A stretch of 64,000 nucleotides of DNA, taken from positions 7,651,202 to 7,715,201 of the forward strand of contig CP137673.1 of the NCBI GenBank assembly GCA_037976565.1. Reading direction: 5' to 3'. This DNA is from Mesocentrotus franciscanus (Eukaryota > Echinodermata > Echinoidea > Camarodonta > Strongylocentrotidae). The notes below the pieces were generated by a model. The model ran no database searches. It had not been told where the DNA came from and was given only the letters and a program-made list of their open reading frames with translations. This document shows positions 45,501 through 54,599 of this stretch, in pieces; positions within the stretch are counted from its first letter, which is position 1; each line of letters starts with the position of its first letter. A program made the translations under genes and the position numbers.

Positions 45501-45884
45501 CTTTATAGCAGTAGTTTTGTTCACATGAACACATGATCTTCACAAATTAGCTTCTCCTCTATTTTTGTTTATACTTGTATTGTACAGATTTTTCATAAAC
45601 TGTTGTATATTGGAAGTTTAGGGAATAATATAGGTTAGAAATAATATTTTATTTGCCTCTGTTGTGAACTTTTTTTTCTTTGTGGATAATGACTAGATTA
45701 CCTTAGCAAGACTTAAAAAAAAGGAATGCAACTTGTTATCTTTGTCATTGTTGATGAAAGTAGGATAGGTATAGTGTTCATTCAAATGAAAAGCATAAAT
45801 AATAATAGCCTGCACAAATTCAGATAATGAAAATATTCAATCTCGTATCTAATTTGGATAAGATGGTCATATTTTCTTTCGCAG

Positions 45885-46040
45885 GAGAAAATTATAAGTA
45901 ATCTTCAGGAGTTAGCGACCTGTTCGACACAGCGTAACATGACCCTACACTAGACGGTACTGACACCCTCTACTATATAATTATGGACGTTCTTAGAGGT
46001 TCTTGGATTCTTCTCTTACTTCGGCGTCATGCTTATTGTG
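45885..46040 (+). pseudogene. Second exon of the DUF4239-like gene, with two in-frame stops
   Basis: Acceptor CTTTCGCAG (AG at 45883-45884) and donor GTG|GTAAGA (46041) bound 156 nt, phase 0 at both ends. The frame reads EKIISNLQELATCSTQRNMT, LH, stop TAG (45951), TVLTPSTI, stop TAA (45978), then LWTFLEVLGFFSYFGVMLIV, a hydrophobic membrane segment. Sequence on both sides of the stops is coherent and in one frame, so they look like point changes, and each is one transition away from a glutamine codon. In DUF4239 proteins this region carries the R-x2-R loop before a membrane helix. Other frames are also interrupted, so no alternative reading rescues the exon. Confidence 0.65.
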
Positions 46041-46044
46041 GTAA

Positions 46045-46046
46045 GA

Positions 46047-46078
<32 letters not shown>

Positions 46079-46085
46079 CTCTCTC

Positions 46086-46121
<36 letters not shown>

Positions 46122-46170
46122 CCTCCCTCTCTCTGCCTCTGTATCTCTGTTTCTCTCTGTGTCTCTGTCT
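46045..46170 (+). repeat. CT microsatellite just after the second exon donor
   Basis: (CT)n with CCCT and CTGT interruptions begins 5 nt after the donor GTAAGATC. Arg/Glu-rich minus-strand frames are artefacts. Confidence 0.9.
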
Positions 46171-46219
46171 GTCTGTCCCATTAGTGACATGTCTAGAAAT
46201 CCGGGCTAGAAATACAGTG

Positions 46220-46580
46220 TAGATGACGGAGGGAAGTTGGCTCAGTCGGTAAAGAGTCTGCATGTCGAAGCAAAGTTCGTGGGTTTGAATCCAATCCAGG
46301 CGGATGACTGAAGCCTGTGTTGTGTACTAAGGTACCCCTCCCCTGTTTCATATAGACGCAGGCTATGTTCCAGTGGAAAACACTCCGTCCCTCGGATAGG
46401 ATGTTAAATGGAGGCCTCATGTAGTGGAGAGTCACCACCTTTGCACGTTAAGAACCCACTGCACTATTCGTATAAGAATAGAGGGGAAACCCTTGTGTAG
46501 TGGTCCACCTGCACACCCCAATCAGTAAATATCAGGAGGAGAGATCCTAGGCCCCTCAGGCACAGGTGACGCCAATAATT
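46220..46580 (+). repeat. tRNA-derived SINE
   Basis: The A-box-like TGGCTCAGTCGG at about 46230 and the B-box-like GGTTTGAATCC at about 46281 form a tRNA-like head. It is followed by a body with CCCTCGGATAGGATGTTAAA, GGAGGCCTCATGTAGTGGAG and GCACGTTAAGAACCCACTGC. Body sequences of this kind recur in SINEs of echinoderms and other marine invertebrates. It lies in the intron between the second and third exons of the DUF4239-like gene. Confidence 0.7.
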
Positions 46581-46597
46581 AATGTGAGCTAATATGA

Positions 46598-46746
46598 GAG
46601 TGGCGTAGGTGCGTCCAGGCATTGAAGGGGGCATTTGTATCGTGTAGGGACTGTCAGTAGAAGGTCTATCTTACTCCATAAATGAAAGTGAGGAGCCTAT
46701 ACTCTAGTATAAGTACCGACTTCACCCTATGCGGGATACGCCACTG
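46598..46746 (+). mobile_element. 149-bp hAT-like MITE
   Basis: Ends GAGTGGCGTAGGTGCG and CGGGATACGCCACTG are inverted. Flanks TAATATGA (46590-46597) and GAATATTA (46747-46754) agree at 6 of 8 positions. It has the same tip family as the larger elements at 17941 and 47833. Non-coding. Confidence 0.65.
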
Positions 46747-46970
46747 GAATATTAAACCCATGCTCAGATTTTTGTGATTTTCTTTAATGTTTCCTACCAT
46801 TTTCTGGGGGCCTTCAAACGGGAGGGACGCATGCAGACTTCAAAATACCATTCCTATGTGCTGAATCGACACCATCTAAATCATGTTAATGTTCAGCTCC
46901 ATGCTATGTAGACCACTCTAAGTTATGATTACTAACTTACATTCCCCTTTTTCAATATTTTCTTTTATAG

Positions 46971-47081
46971 ACGGAGTCAAGTAAAATGGACCTCATGATG
47001 TGTATCATAACAGTCTTCTCAATTAGTTTGCTTTGTTACGTCATTGGTGATCTCGATCATCCATTCAGTGGCTACTTCAGG
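46971..47081 (+). pseudogene. Third exon of the DUF4239-like gene
   Basis: Acceptor TCTTTTATAG (to 46970) and donor AGG|GTGAGT (47082), 111 nt, phase 0 at both ends, no internal stop. It reads TESSKMDLMM, then CIITVFSISLLCYVIGDL (a membrane helix) and DHPFSGYFR. The LDxPFxG motif right after a hydrophobic helix is the hallmark near the C-terminus of DUF4239 (bestrophin-like domain) proteins and is the main basis for the family call. Function of that family is poorly known; they are predicted integral membrane proteins. Confidence 0.7.
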
Positions 47082-47614
47082 GTGAGTTGAACCATTTGAA
47101 GAAAAAAAGGACCAACACTTCTATTTTTAATTCAATGTTATATATATATTTTGTTCTTCATTATTTGTCATAACTTTTTTTTGGAGGGGGGGGGGGACCT
47201 ATTTTACGTCGATGGTGAAACAGCCTGCTACATAAATTAAGGCTTGACACCATGGTAGGCGATTCTTCTGCGCGTTGTTACTTGATTATGAACGAGGGAG
47301 GGGTATTAGGGAAAGAGTCATTAAATCTTTTCAACAGAATTTTCTGTGCAAACTGGGTATTTTACCCCTACAGCTCCCGGCCATGCCCCCCTCCACAATC
47401 CTTAACAACGCCCATTTATATTCCTTAGAATTAACATTACATTAAAAATATGATAGATTCAGCACAAAATATTTTACTAGTGATATTTGTTTCCCATATC
47501 TTAAACGAACAAGAACAAATCTTTTCCAGATATATTAAGATAAAGAAATACATTTAAATTCTTCTTTTGTATTGTTTTCTGTTTTGCATATCATATCGTT
47601 CTTAATCACACGCT

Positions 47615-47750
47615 TCCTCTCTCTCTCTCTCTCTCTCTCTTTATATTTCTCTCTCTCTCCTCTCCTCCTCTCTTCTTCTCATCTATTGTTTCTCCCTCCT
47701 TCTCTTTCTTTATCTCTATGTGTATGTCTCTCTCCCTCACCCCTCTCCAT
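47615..47750 (+). repeat. CT microsatellite before the fourth exon acceptor
   Basis: (CT)n tract that also serves as the pyrimidine tract upstream of the acceptor CAACCAG at 47757. Confidence 0.85.
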
Positions 47751-47757
47751 CAACCAG

Positions 47758-47832
47758 GTTAATCTGGGTACATTGTGGCACCTGGTTGGCAGAGCCGAGT
47801 ATTTCTACCACCAGGATCCATACACCAAGTAC
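47758..47832 (+). pseudogene. Fourth exon of the DUF4239-like gene, left part, broken by a hAT-like element
   Basis: After the acceptor CATCAACCAG the phase-0 frame reads VNLGTLWHLVGRAEYFYHQD then PYTKY, 25 codons, directly continuing the third exon. At 47833 a 4541-bp element begins. The last eight bases (CCAAGTAC, 47825-47832) are repeated exactly at 52374-52381. The exon resumes in the same frame at 52382 (HIPLHCHAHQK…) and stays open to a TAG at 52535-52537. Confidence 0.7.
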
Positions 47833-47964
47833 CAGTGGCGTAATGAGCAAAAAAGTTTGGGGGGGCTGGCAGACAAAAAAAATCCGCATCACCCCACTCT
47901 AACATGCAGGCCCCGCTGAACGTTTTTCAAAGTGGGTGGGGGGAGGCTAAAGTATTTACGATCA

Positions 47965-48116
47965 GGGACCCGTTTCACAAAGCCTTTTTTCAATGACAAA
48001 TGACAAAAATCAGTGACAAATCTGCTGATAACCAATCAGAAGAAAGGATTTCACTACCTTATAACAAAAACTGTCATTATTTTGTCACTGATGATAAGTT
48101 TAGTGAAACGGGGCCC
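47965..48116. mobile_element. CCGTTTCAC…GTGAAACGG MITE (copy 2) nested in the hAT-like element
   Basis: Ends GGGACCCGTTTCACAAAG and TTTAGTGAAACGGGGCCC, 152 bp. The related element at 12081-14301 carries the empty site (CTATACCTGATCGTAATT near 14090, reverse strand), so the insertion point ATCAGG|TAGAGCG is directly visible. CAGG or AGG is duplicated. Similar tips occur at 36131 and, as a fragment, at about 59570. Confidence 0.8.
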
Positions 48117-48129
48117 AGGTAGAGCGTAG

Positions 48130-49270
48130 TGTAAATTGGCGTGGGGTCTAGGGGCAAAGCCCCGGCAGGGGTCAAGGGGCAGAGTCCCCTGAAGCTCAGG
48201 GGGTATGGTATGGTATGGTATGGTATGGTATTTAATAACGGTCAGGTGAGCATATCTTGATACCCTATTCATGACACTGGCAGGTCACTAATTGGCGTGG
48301 GGTCCAGGGGGCTGAGCCCCCTGAAACTCAGGGATTTGAGGCATGTTATAAAGGTCTTTGAGCATTCAGGGGCCCGCCTTAGGCCCCCTGGTGGGGTCGA
48401 GGGGGCGGAGCCCCCGGAATCTCCTGGCTTTTAGGCATTTAATTACGGTAAGATGAGCATATTTTGATACCCTATTTGTGACACTGGCAGGTCACTATTT
48501 GGCGTGGGGTCCAGGGGGCGGAGCCCCCGGAAGCTCAGGGGTTTTAAGCAATAATTACTGTCAGATGAGTATCCAGGGCCTGACTTAGGGCCATTGGTTG
48601 GGTCCAGGGGGCAGAGCCCTTGGAAGCTCAGGGGTTTTAGGCCTTTAATTACGGTCAGATGAGCATATTTTGAACCTTATTTGTGACACTGGCAAGCCAC
48701 TAATTGGCGTGGGGTCCAGGAGGCGGGGTCCAGGGGGCGGAGCCCCCAGAAGCTCAGGGGTTTTAGGCATTTTATAACGGTCAGATAAGCATTCAGGGGC
48801 CCGCCTTAGGGTCCCTGGTGGGGTCGAGGGGGCAGAGCCAGCGGAAGTTCAGGGGTTATAGGCATTTAATTACGGCCAGATGAGCATATTTTGAACCTTA
48901 TTTGTGACACTGGCAGGTCACTAATTGGCGTGGAGTCCAGGGGGCAGAGCCCCCAGAAGCTCAGGGGTTTTAGGCATTTTATAACGGTCAGATAAGCATT
49001 CAGAGGCCCGCCTTAGGGTCCCTGGTGGGGTCCAGTGGGCGGAGCCCCCGGAAGCTCAAGGGTTTTAGGCATTACATAACTTTCAGATGAGTATCCATGG
49101 GCTCGCCTTAGGGCCCTTGGTTAGGTCCAGGGGCAGAGCCCCCGGAAGCTCAGGGGTTTTAGGCATTTAATTACGGTCAGATGAGCATCTAGGGGCCCGT
49201 TTTAGGGCAGTAGGTGGGGTTCAGAGGGCAGAGCCCCTGAAAGCTAAGGGGTTTTAGGCATTTAGGCATA
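48130..49270 (+). repeat. Dimeric satellite, left block in the 47.8-kb element
   Basis: ACGGTCAGATGAGCAT-type starts near 48237, 48443, 48555, 48649, 48777, 48870, 48985, 49078 and 49170 (one more degraded near 48345). Alternate monomers carry ACACTGGCAGGTCACTAATT or GGGCCCGCCTTAGGG, as in the reverse-oriented array at 12541-14060. Confidence 0.85.
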
Positions 49271-49274
49271 GGCA

Positions 49275-50780
49275 TTATAGGCCAATCTCCAACTTGATGT
49301 TCATTTCAAAGGTCCTTGAGAGGATTGTCACAGCTCAACTTCGTGCATACCTGGAGATGAATGACCTGTTCCCGTGTATTCAATCTGCGTACAGACAGTT
49401 CCATTCAACAGAGACTGCCCTCATCAAAGTCTACAATGATCTGCTACTGGCTGTCGATAGAGGGCTAGAGGCTGTTTTGGTTTTGCTTGATTTCTCGGCT
49501 GCTTTTGAAACGATCGACCATGCCAAATTGATGTGCCGTTTGCGTCATGATTATGGATTTGATGGAAAGGTACTGCAGTGGCTTGCTTCTTACCTGGAGG
49601 ACCGTAATCAGGTTATTGTTGTCAACAGAGTTCCTTCTAAAGCATTCCCACTCCCCTGGGGTGTTCCCCAAGGATCCGTTTTAGGACCTCTGCTCTTTTC
49701 GCTGTACACGGGTCCGCTCAGTGAGGTCATCCATGCTCATGATAGCGTCATGCATAATGATGTACGCAGACGATACGCAACTGTACATAGTGCTCAAGCA
49801 AAATGATGCTTCCAGTGGCATTTCCAATCTCAACAGGTGCGTCAGCGACGTAAAAAGCTGGTCCTGCGGCAATAATCTTGTGTTCAACGGCTCAAAAACA
49901 GAAGTTATCCATATAACTTCCATGTTTCGCATTTCCAGTGTGCTACCTGATCTTGACATGGATGGCACAGCAATCACTCTTTCCCAATCTGCCAAGGATC
50001 TGGGAGTCACAGTGGACAACGTGTTGAATGTGAACCAGCATATCCGCAACGTATGTCGTATCGCAGCTTTTGGGATCCACAAAGTTGGAAAACTGCGAAA
50101 ATTTCTTGATCAAAGTTCCACCCATCGTCTTGTTAATGCCTTTGTAATTTCCCACCTTGATTACTGTAACGGTCTATTAATCAATCTCCCTAGCTCTCAT
50201 TTAGCCCCTCTTCAACATATTCAGAACACAGCAGCACGCCTCATCACACGTACAAGAAAACATGAACACATCACGCCGATCATTCGTTCTCTTCACTGGC
50301 TCCCCCTCCAACACCGTGTAAAATTTAAGATTCTCATGCTGACATACAAAGCCTTTCACAAACTTGCTCCCTCATATCTCTCCGAACTCATCACTCCTAA
50401 AACTGCGTCTTCGATCATCTCCCACAGCACATCTTCATCTAGCATGGCGATCGTGCCTTTTCTGTTTGTGCCCCCCAACTTTGGAACAAACTTCCCCTTG
50501 AAATACGCGAGTCCCCAACGTTAGAAACCTTCAGGAGTAAACTTAAGACTTATATGTTCAATATGTAAATTAATCATATTATGTTTGTTAAACTATAAAG
50601 CGTTATGTAAATATTAAATATTATTATTGTATGATTGTTATTAGGAATTTGTAATTAGAATTATGTATCATGTATTATACTGTTGTAATTTGTAGGTTAA
50701 CATTACTTTGTATTTTTGTTAAGCGCTTAGAAACATTGTATTAAGCGCTTTATAAATGTAATATATTATTATTATTATTT
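49275..50780 (+). pseudogene. 5'-truncated CR1/L2-type LINE inside the satellite
   Basis: The frame starts at YRPISNLMFISKVLERIVT, the RT 'RPIS' block. It continues with TETALIKVYNDLLLAVDRG, LLDFSAAFETIDH, a VPQGSVLGPLLFSLY block, the catalytic YADDTQLY, HLDYCNGLLINLP, LHWLPLQHRVKFKILML and the tail to 50524. One frameshift lies just before YADD (about 49720-49760). The 3' end AAGCGCTTTATAAATGTAAT plus a (TTA)n tail ends near 50780. It interrupts the dimeric satellite, which resumes directly after the tail. With only one clear frameshift it is the youngest-looking LINE in the window. Confidence 0.85.
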
Positions 50781-51045
50781 AATAACGGTCAGATGAGCAT
50801 ATTTTGATACCTTATTTGGGACACTGGCAGCTCACTAATTGGCGTGGGGTCCAGTGGGCGAAGCCCCCGGAAGCTTAAGGGTTTTAGGCATTACATAACG
50901 GTCAGATGAGTATCAATGGGCTCGCCTTAGGGCCCTTGGTTAGGTCCAGGGGCAGAGCCCCCAGAAGCTCAGGGGTTTTAGGCGTTTGATTACGGTCAGA
51001 TGAGCATTTTTTGATACCTCATATTTTGTGACACTGGCAGGCCAC
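50781..51045 (+). repeat. Dimeric satellite, right block after the LINE
   Basis: Monomer starts near 50783, 50897 and 50992, with the same alternation and orientation as 48130-49270. Confidence 0.8.
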
Positions 51046-51352
51046 TATTCTTTCTTTCTATTTCTCTTTAGTATACTTTTTCCAAAAAAGTGGGGGGAGC
51101 TCGAGGCCCCGGAGCCCCGTCGTTCTGCGGGCCCTGCCATGTAGGCCTCTAAATTTGCATATTTCTTGCCTGACTGTAAATTTAGGAATTTGTAATTTTC
51201 TAACAAACGCATAAAAAAAGTATAATTTACTAAAAAGTGAGTCATTTAAGCAACATTTGTAAATCACCGGTATCGAATTAGAAATGAACCACGTTTGAAT
51301 TATATTGTGACACTGGCAGGACACTAATTGGCCGCCCCATCAGTACGCCAGT

Positions 51353-51990
51353 GGCCCCGATCTACACCTTGTTGGCGGGAAAAATCGCAACTGATCTCCC
51401 TACCTATCTTCTTTCTCTCTTTCTTCCCTTACCTTTCCCTCCCCTTCCCTTTCCCTTCCCTTCCTTCTCTCTCTTTTAGGTTTGGTAGGGGGAGGCAAGG
51501 GCCTTTCGCCCCTGATCCACATGTTGTTGGCGGGATTAATCGCAACTGATCTCCCACACCCTTTTCTTTTCTTCTTCCTCTTTTTTGTTCCCTTTTAGCC
51601 CTCCTCTTTCCATTTCCCTTCTCTCTTTTTTTTTGGCGGGAGGGGAGAGGCAAGGCCATTTGCCCCCGATCCACAACTTGTTGGCGGGAAAATTGCAACT
51701 GATATCCCCCTTCTTTTTTTCTTCTTCCTCTTTTTTTCCTTCCCTCTATCTCCTCTTTTCCTTTTTTTTCTTTCCCTTTCCTTCCTTCTCTCTTATTTTT
51801 TTGATGGGGAGGCAACAGCCTGGGAGGCAAGACCCTTTCGCCCCGATCTCCTTCTTTTCCCCCCCATTTTCTTTTTTTCTTCCTCTTCTTTCTTTCCCTT
51901 TCTCTCCTCTTTCCCTTTCCCTCCTCTTTCCCTTTCCCTTGTTTTCCTTCTCCCTCTCTTTTTTTTTGCGGCTGTGGAACATTTCGACCT
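51353..51990 (+). repeat. CT-rich tandem units with GTTGGCGGGAAAA
   Basis: The words GATCCACAACTTGTTGGCGG and CAACTGATCTCCC recur near 51360, 51520 and 51670, each followed by about 100 bases of C/T-rich sequence and GGGAGGCAAGGCCNTTTCGCC. A fourth partial unit is near 51800. The GA-rich block at 12125-12330 is the same material in reverse. Charged or Phe/Ser-rich open frames here are artefacts. Confidence 0.75.
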
Positions 51991-52381
51991 GAAATTAACC
52001 CTCCTCGCCACATCCAAAACAAACCCTGGGCGCAGGCGACTGCGCATTCCCCCGCGTACCGCCTAGCTGGAGCTGCCGCGATCTTCTCTAGGCAGGATAT
52101 ATACGGGTATCCAGACTTTTCGCTAAACTGGATATACGGTTATCTACTAGTGTTACCGTTAGTGGCCACTAAGGCCCATTAGTGACTTTAAAAAAACATA
52201 TGCTCTTCCTGGCTATTTGGGAATGTGTCAGTTTGCGACAGAAATGGAGAAACGCGCATTTTATTGAAAATCATTTGATATCACGAACATTAATAAATCA
52301 CTTGTATGGAATTGAAAATAAGTCATGGTTTAATTTTATTTGGGGGTAGCGCCCCCCCACCAGTACGCCAGTGCCAAGTAC

Positions 52382-52537
52382 CACATCCCTCTCCACTGCC
52401 ACGCCCATCAAAAAACTCTCGCCCTCCACGCCCAGTGTTCGATGAAGACAGACTTTATAACAAAAACTGTAGACTTTATGTCGACTTTCTTTTTTCGTAC
52501 CCATTATGTAAATTATTCATTAGCTTGCTCTATTTAG
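52382..52537 (+). pseudogene. Fourth exon of the DUF4239-like gene, right part
   Basis: This continues the exon interrupted at 47832 in the same frame (HIPLHCHAHQKTLALHAQCS …) for 51 codons to TAG at 52535-52537. Whether all of it was coding or an intron donor lies inside is unclear. Possible 3' UTR follows. Confidence 0.5.
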
Positions 52538-52539
52538 TC

Positions 52540-53560
52540 AACAATTACCTGTTAATGTTGATTATCCCTAGAAGAATAGCAATGAACTCAAAGCCGAAAT
52601 ATTAAAGGAGTGTTTTGTGATTCTCTCATCTTCACGAGCCTTCTAGAGAGAGTGAGACGGAGGGTGTGAGGGATAAGAGTGCTCCTGAATACATTTTGGC
52701 GTCAAGGCGAGGGGTGGATGGTGGAATTAGGAAAGGGTGATGGAGTGTCCTTGACTGGAAGAAGAGGTGATGAAAGATAGAAAGAGAAACAGAAATCGAT
52801 CTATGAACTGAAATAGAGTCCCTGACTTGCGCAGTGGCGTAGCTATACAGAGGAATTCACGGGGGGCTCGTGGCCCCAATCGAATGGCCAAAACAAAAAG
52901 AAAATAATATTATGTGAATCAGTAACGTGGGACAACATAAGTCTTAAATGAAATCTGTAGTAACAGGTGCATTAAACGATGATCGAAAAATGATTCGGGT
53001 TGATCCGATCTGCATCCTTGATGTTAGTATACAGCAGAGAAGAAAAAGATATGAAAAAGAGAGGGAGGCAGCCAACAGGAAAAAAAACTGTGACAAACTA
53101 AGAAGAAGAAGTAGATGTTGATTTGTCTCCCCCACCCCCTCACCCTCTCTCTCGCTCTTTCTATCCCAAAATATGAAGGCATTCAAGAGCAAACTATGAT
53201 ATTGGACGAAATGGGGGCAAAATACTTTTTATTTGAAATGTTTAATTTTGATTAATTCAGTTTGTTTTAAATTTTTATTTGTAAATCGGAAGACGCTAAA
53301 CAGGGACATACCTACTCTCACCCTTCATATTAATGTAAAACTTTTCTCCTCCTTATTTCGTTTTTTATTTATATTCAAATTTGCATTTTTTAATATTTTG
53401 TAACGTGATGGCTGTATGACGAAATGTTCAATTTTGTCTTATTCACAATTTTTTTTGGAATGTATATAGGTTGTTTGTATTTTAAAGGGCCCCAACGAAA
53501 ACCAGTGTATATCCTGATTGGACTACCCTTTTTTAAATATGTGAAATAAATATCAAAAAA
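52540..53560. other. Non-coding, with a hAT-like left tip at 52837
   Basis: CAGTGGCGTAGCTATACAG at 52837 is a hAT-like terminus without a recognised partner. Otherwise AT-rich, nothing coding. Confidence 0.45.
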
Positions 53561-53565
53561 ATAAA

Positions 53566-54219
53566 CACACACACACACACACACACACCCTCACACACAT
53601 CAACCTCCTCTTATAGGCTGTTTCTTCTCACTCCTCTCTCGCTCTTTCTTTTTCGCACACATCATCTTCANNNNNNNNNNNNNNNNNNNNNNNNNNNNNN
53701 NNNNNNNNNNNNNNNNNNNNNNNNNNNNNNNNNNNNNNNNNNNNNNNNNNNNNNNNNNNNNNNNNNNNNNNNNNNNNNNNNNNNNNNNNNNNNNNNNNNN
53801 NNNNNNNNNNNNNNNNNNNNNNNNNNNNNNNNNNNNNNNNNNNNNNNNNNNNNNNNNNNNNNNNNNNNNNNNNNNNNNNNNNNNNNNNNNNNNNNNNNNN
53901 NNNNNNNNNNNNNNNNNNNNNNNNNNNNNNNNNNNNNNNNNNNNNNNNNNNNNNNNNNNNNNNNNNNNNNNNNNNNNNNNNNNNNNNNNNNNNNNNNNNN
54001 NNNNNNNNNNNNNNNNNNNNNNNNNNNNNNNNNNNNNNNNNNNNNNNNNNNNNNNNNNNNNNNNNNNNNNNNNNNNNNNNNNNNNNNNNNNNNNNNNNNN
54101 NNNNNNNNNNNNNNNNNNNNNNNNNNNNNNNNNNNNNNNNNNNNNNNNNNNNNNNNNNNNNNNNNNNNNNTTTACATCATCTTCAATTATAGTAGGCCTA
54201 TTATTTCCTCTTACTCCCC

Positions 54220-54257
<38 letters not shown>

Positions 54258-54560
54258 TTTCTCTCTATAGCTCTTGCAAGTGTTGTCATCATACTCACCT
54301 CTCTCTCTCTCTCTCTCTCTCAGGCTCTCTCTCTCCATCCTATCGCTACTCCTGCCAAATTCTCTTTCACCAATATGTTACTGATTTGTGGGTGTATGTA
54401 CATACAGACGATCTTCTAACACCAACTATTCTTAAGTGAAGAAAATGGACTAATATTTACACAAGCGGGCACAAAATTTGGTTATTATAATGTAAACTTG
54501 TTGATCATTGAATAACAAACTTTGATCCTAATTGAACAGGTTCGAACCGGTTCTCCCTTC
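53566..54560 (+). repeat. Composite minisatellite block, duplicated at 62.7-63.4 kb, with assembly gap
   Basis: Units of about 90-120 bp combine TAGGCCTATTATTTCCTCT-CACTC, a (CT)n run, a (CA)n run and CATCATCTTC. The unique 3' side (AAATGGACTAATATTTACAC, GTTGATCATTGAATAACAAA, GAACAGGTTCGAACCGG) matches 63310-63425 closely. The 500-N gap 53671-54170 falls inside the repeat and probably reflects it. Confidence 0.8.
53671..54170. other. Assembly gap of exactly 500 N
   Basis: Placeholder gap inside a microsatellite-rich tandem block; the true length is unknown. Confidence 0.99.
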
Positions 54561-54599
54561 ATATCTAAGTATCATGAAATCAACTCAAACCGACTGTAA

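Larger units (their letters stand above)
47833..52373 (+). mobile_element. 4.5-kb non-autonomous hAT-like element with dimeric satellite, inserted in an exon
   Basis: It begins CAGTGGCGTAATGAGCAAAA and ends CAGTACGCCAGTG, with an exact 8-bp target duplication CCAAGTAC (47825-47832 and 52374-52381), as expected for the hAT superfamily. Contents in order: the left end shared with 17941; a GTTTCAC MITE (47965-48116); satellite (48130-49270); a 5'-truncated LINE (49275-50780); satellite again (50780-51045); a block shared with 12340-12490; an internal terminus CAGTACGCCAGTG at 51341-51353; then three to four CT-rich units with GTTGGCGGGAAAAT (51353-51990) and a diverged second right end. The two right termini suggest a compound of two elements or an internal duplication. 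No hAT transposase (no DDE/hATC frame) is present. Confidence 0.85.

Noticed and set aside
45149..46263. Ser/Leu-rich plus-strand and Arg/Glu-rich minus-strand frames
   Set aside because: They come from CT microsatellites in introns.
46215..46300. Functional tRNA gene
   Set aside because: A and B boxes are present but the acceptor stem does not pair and SINE body sequence continues downstream.
51429..52047. 197-codon Lys/Arg/Glu-rich minus-strand frame
   Set aside because: It follows CT-rich tandem units in a non-autonomous transposon.
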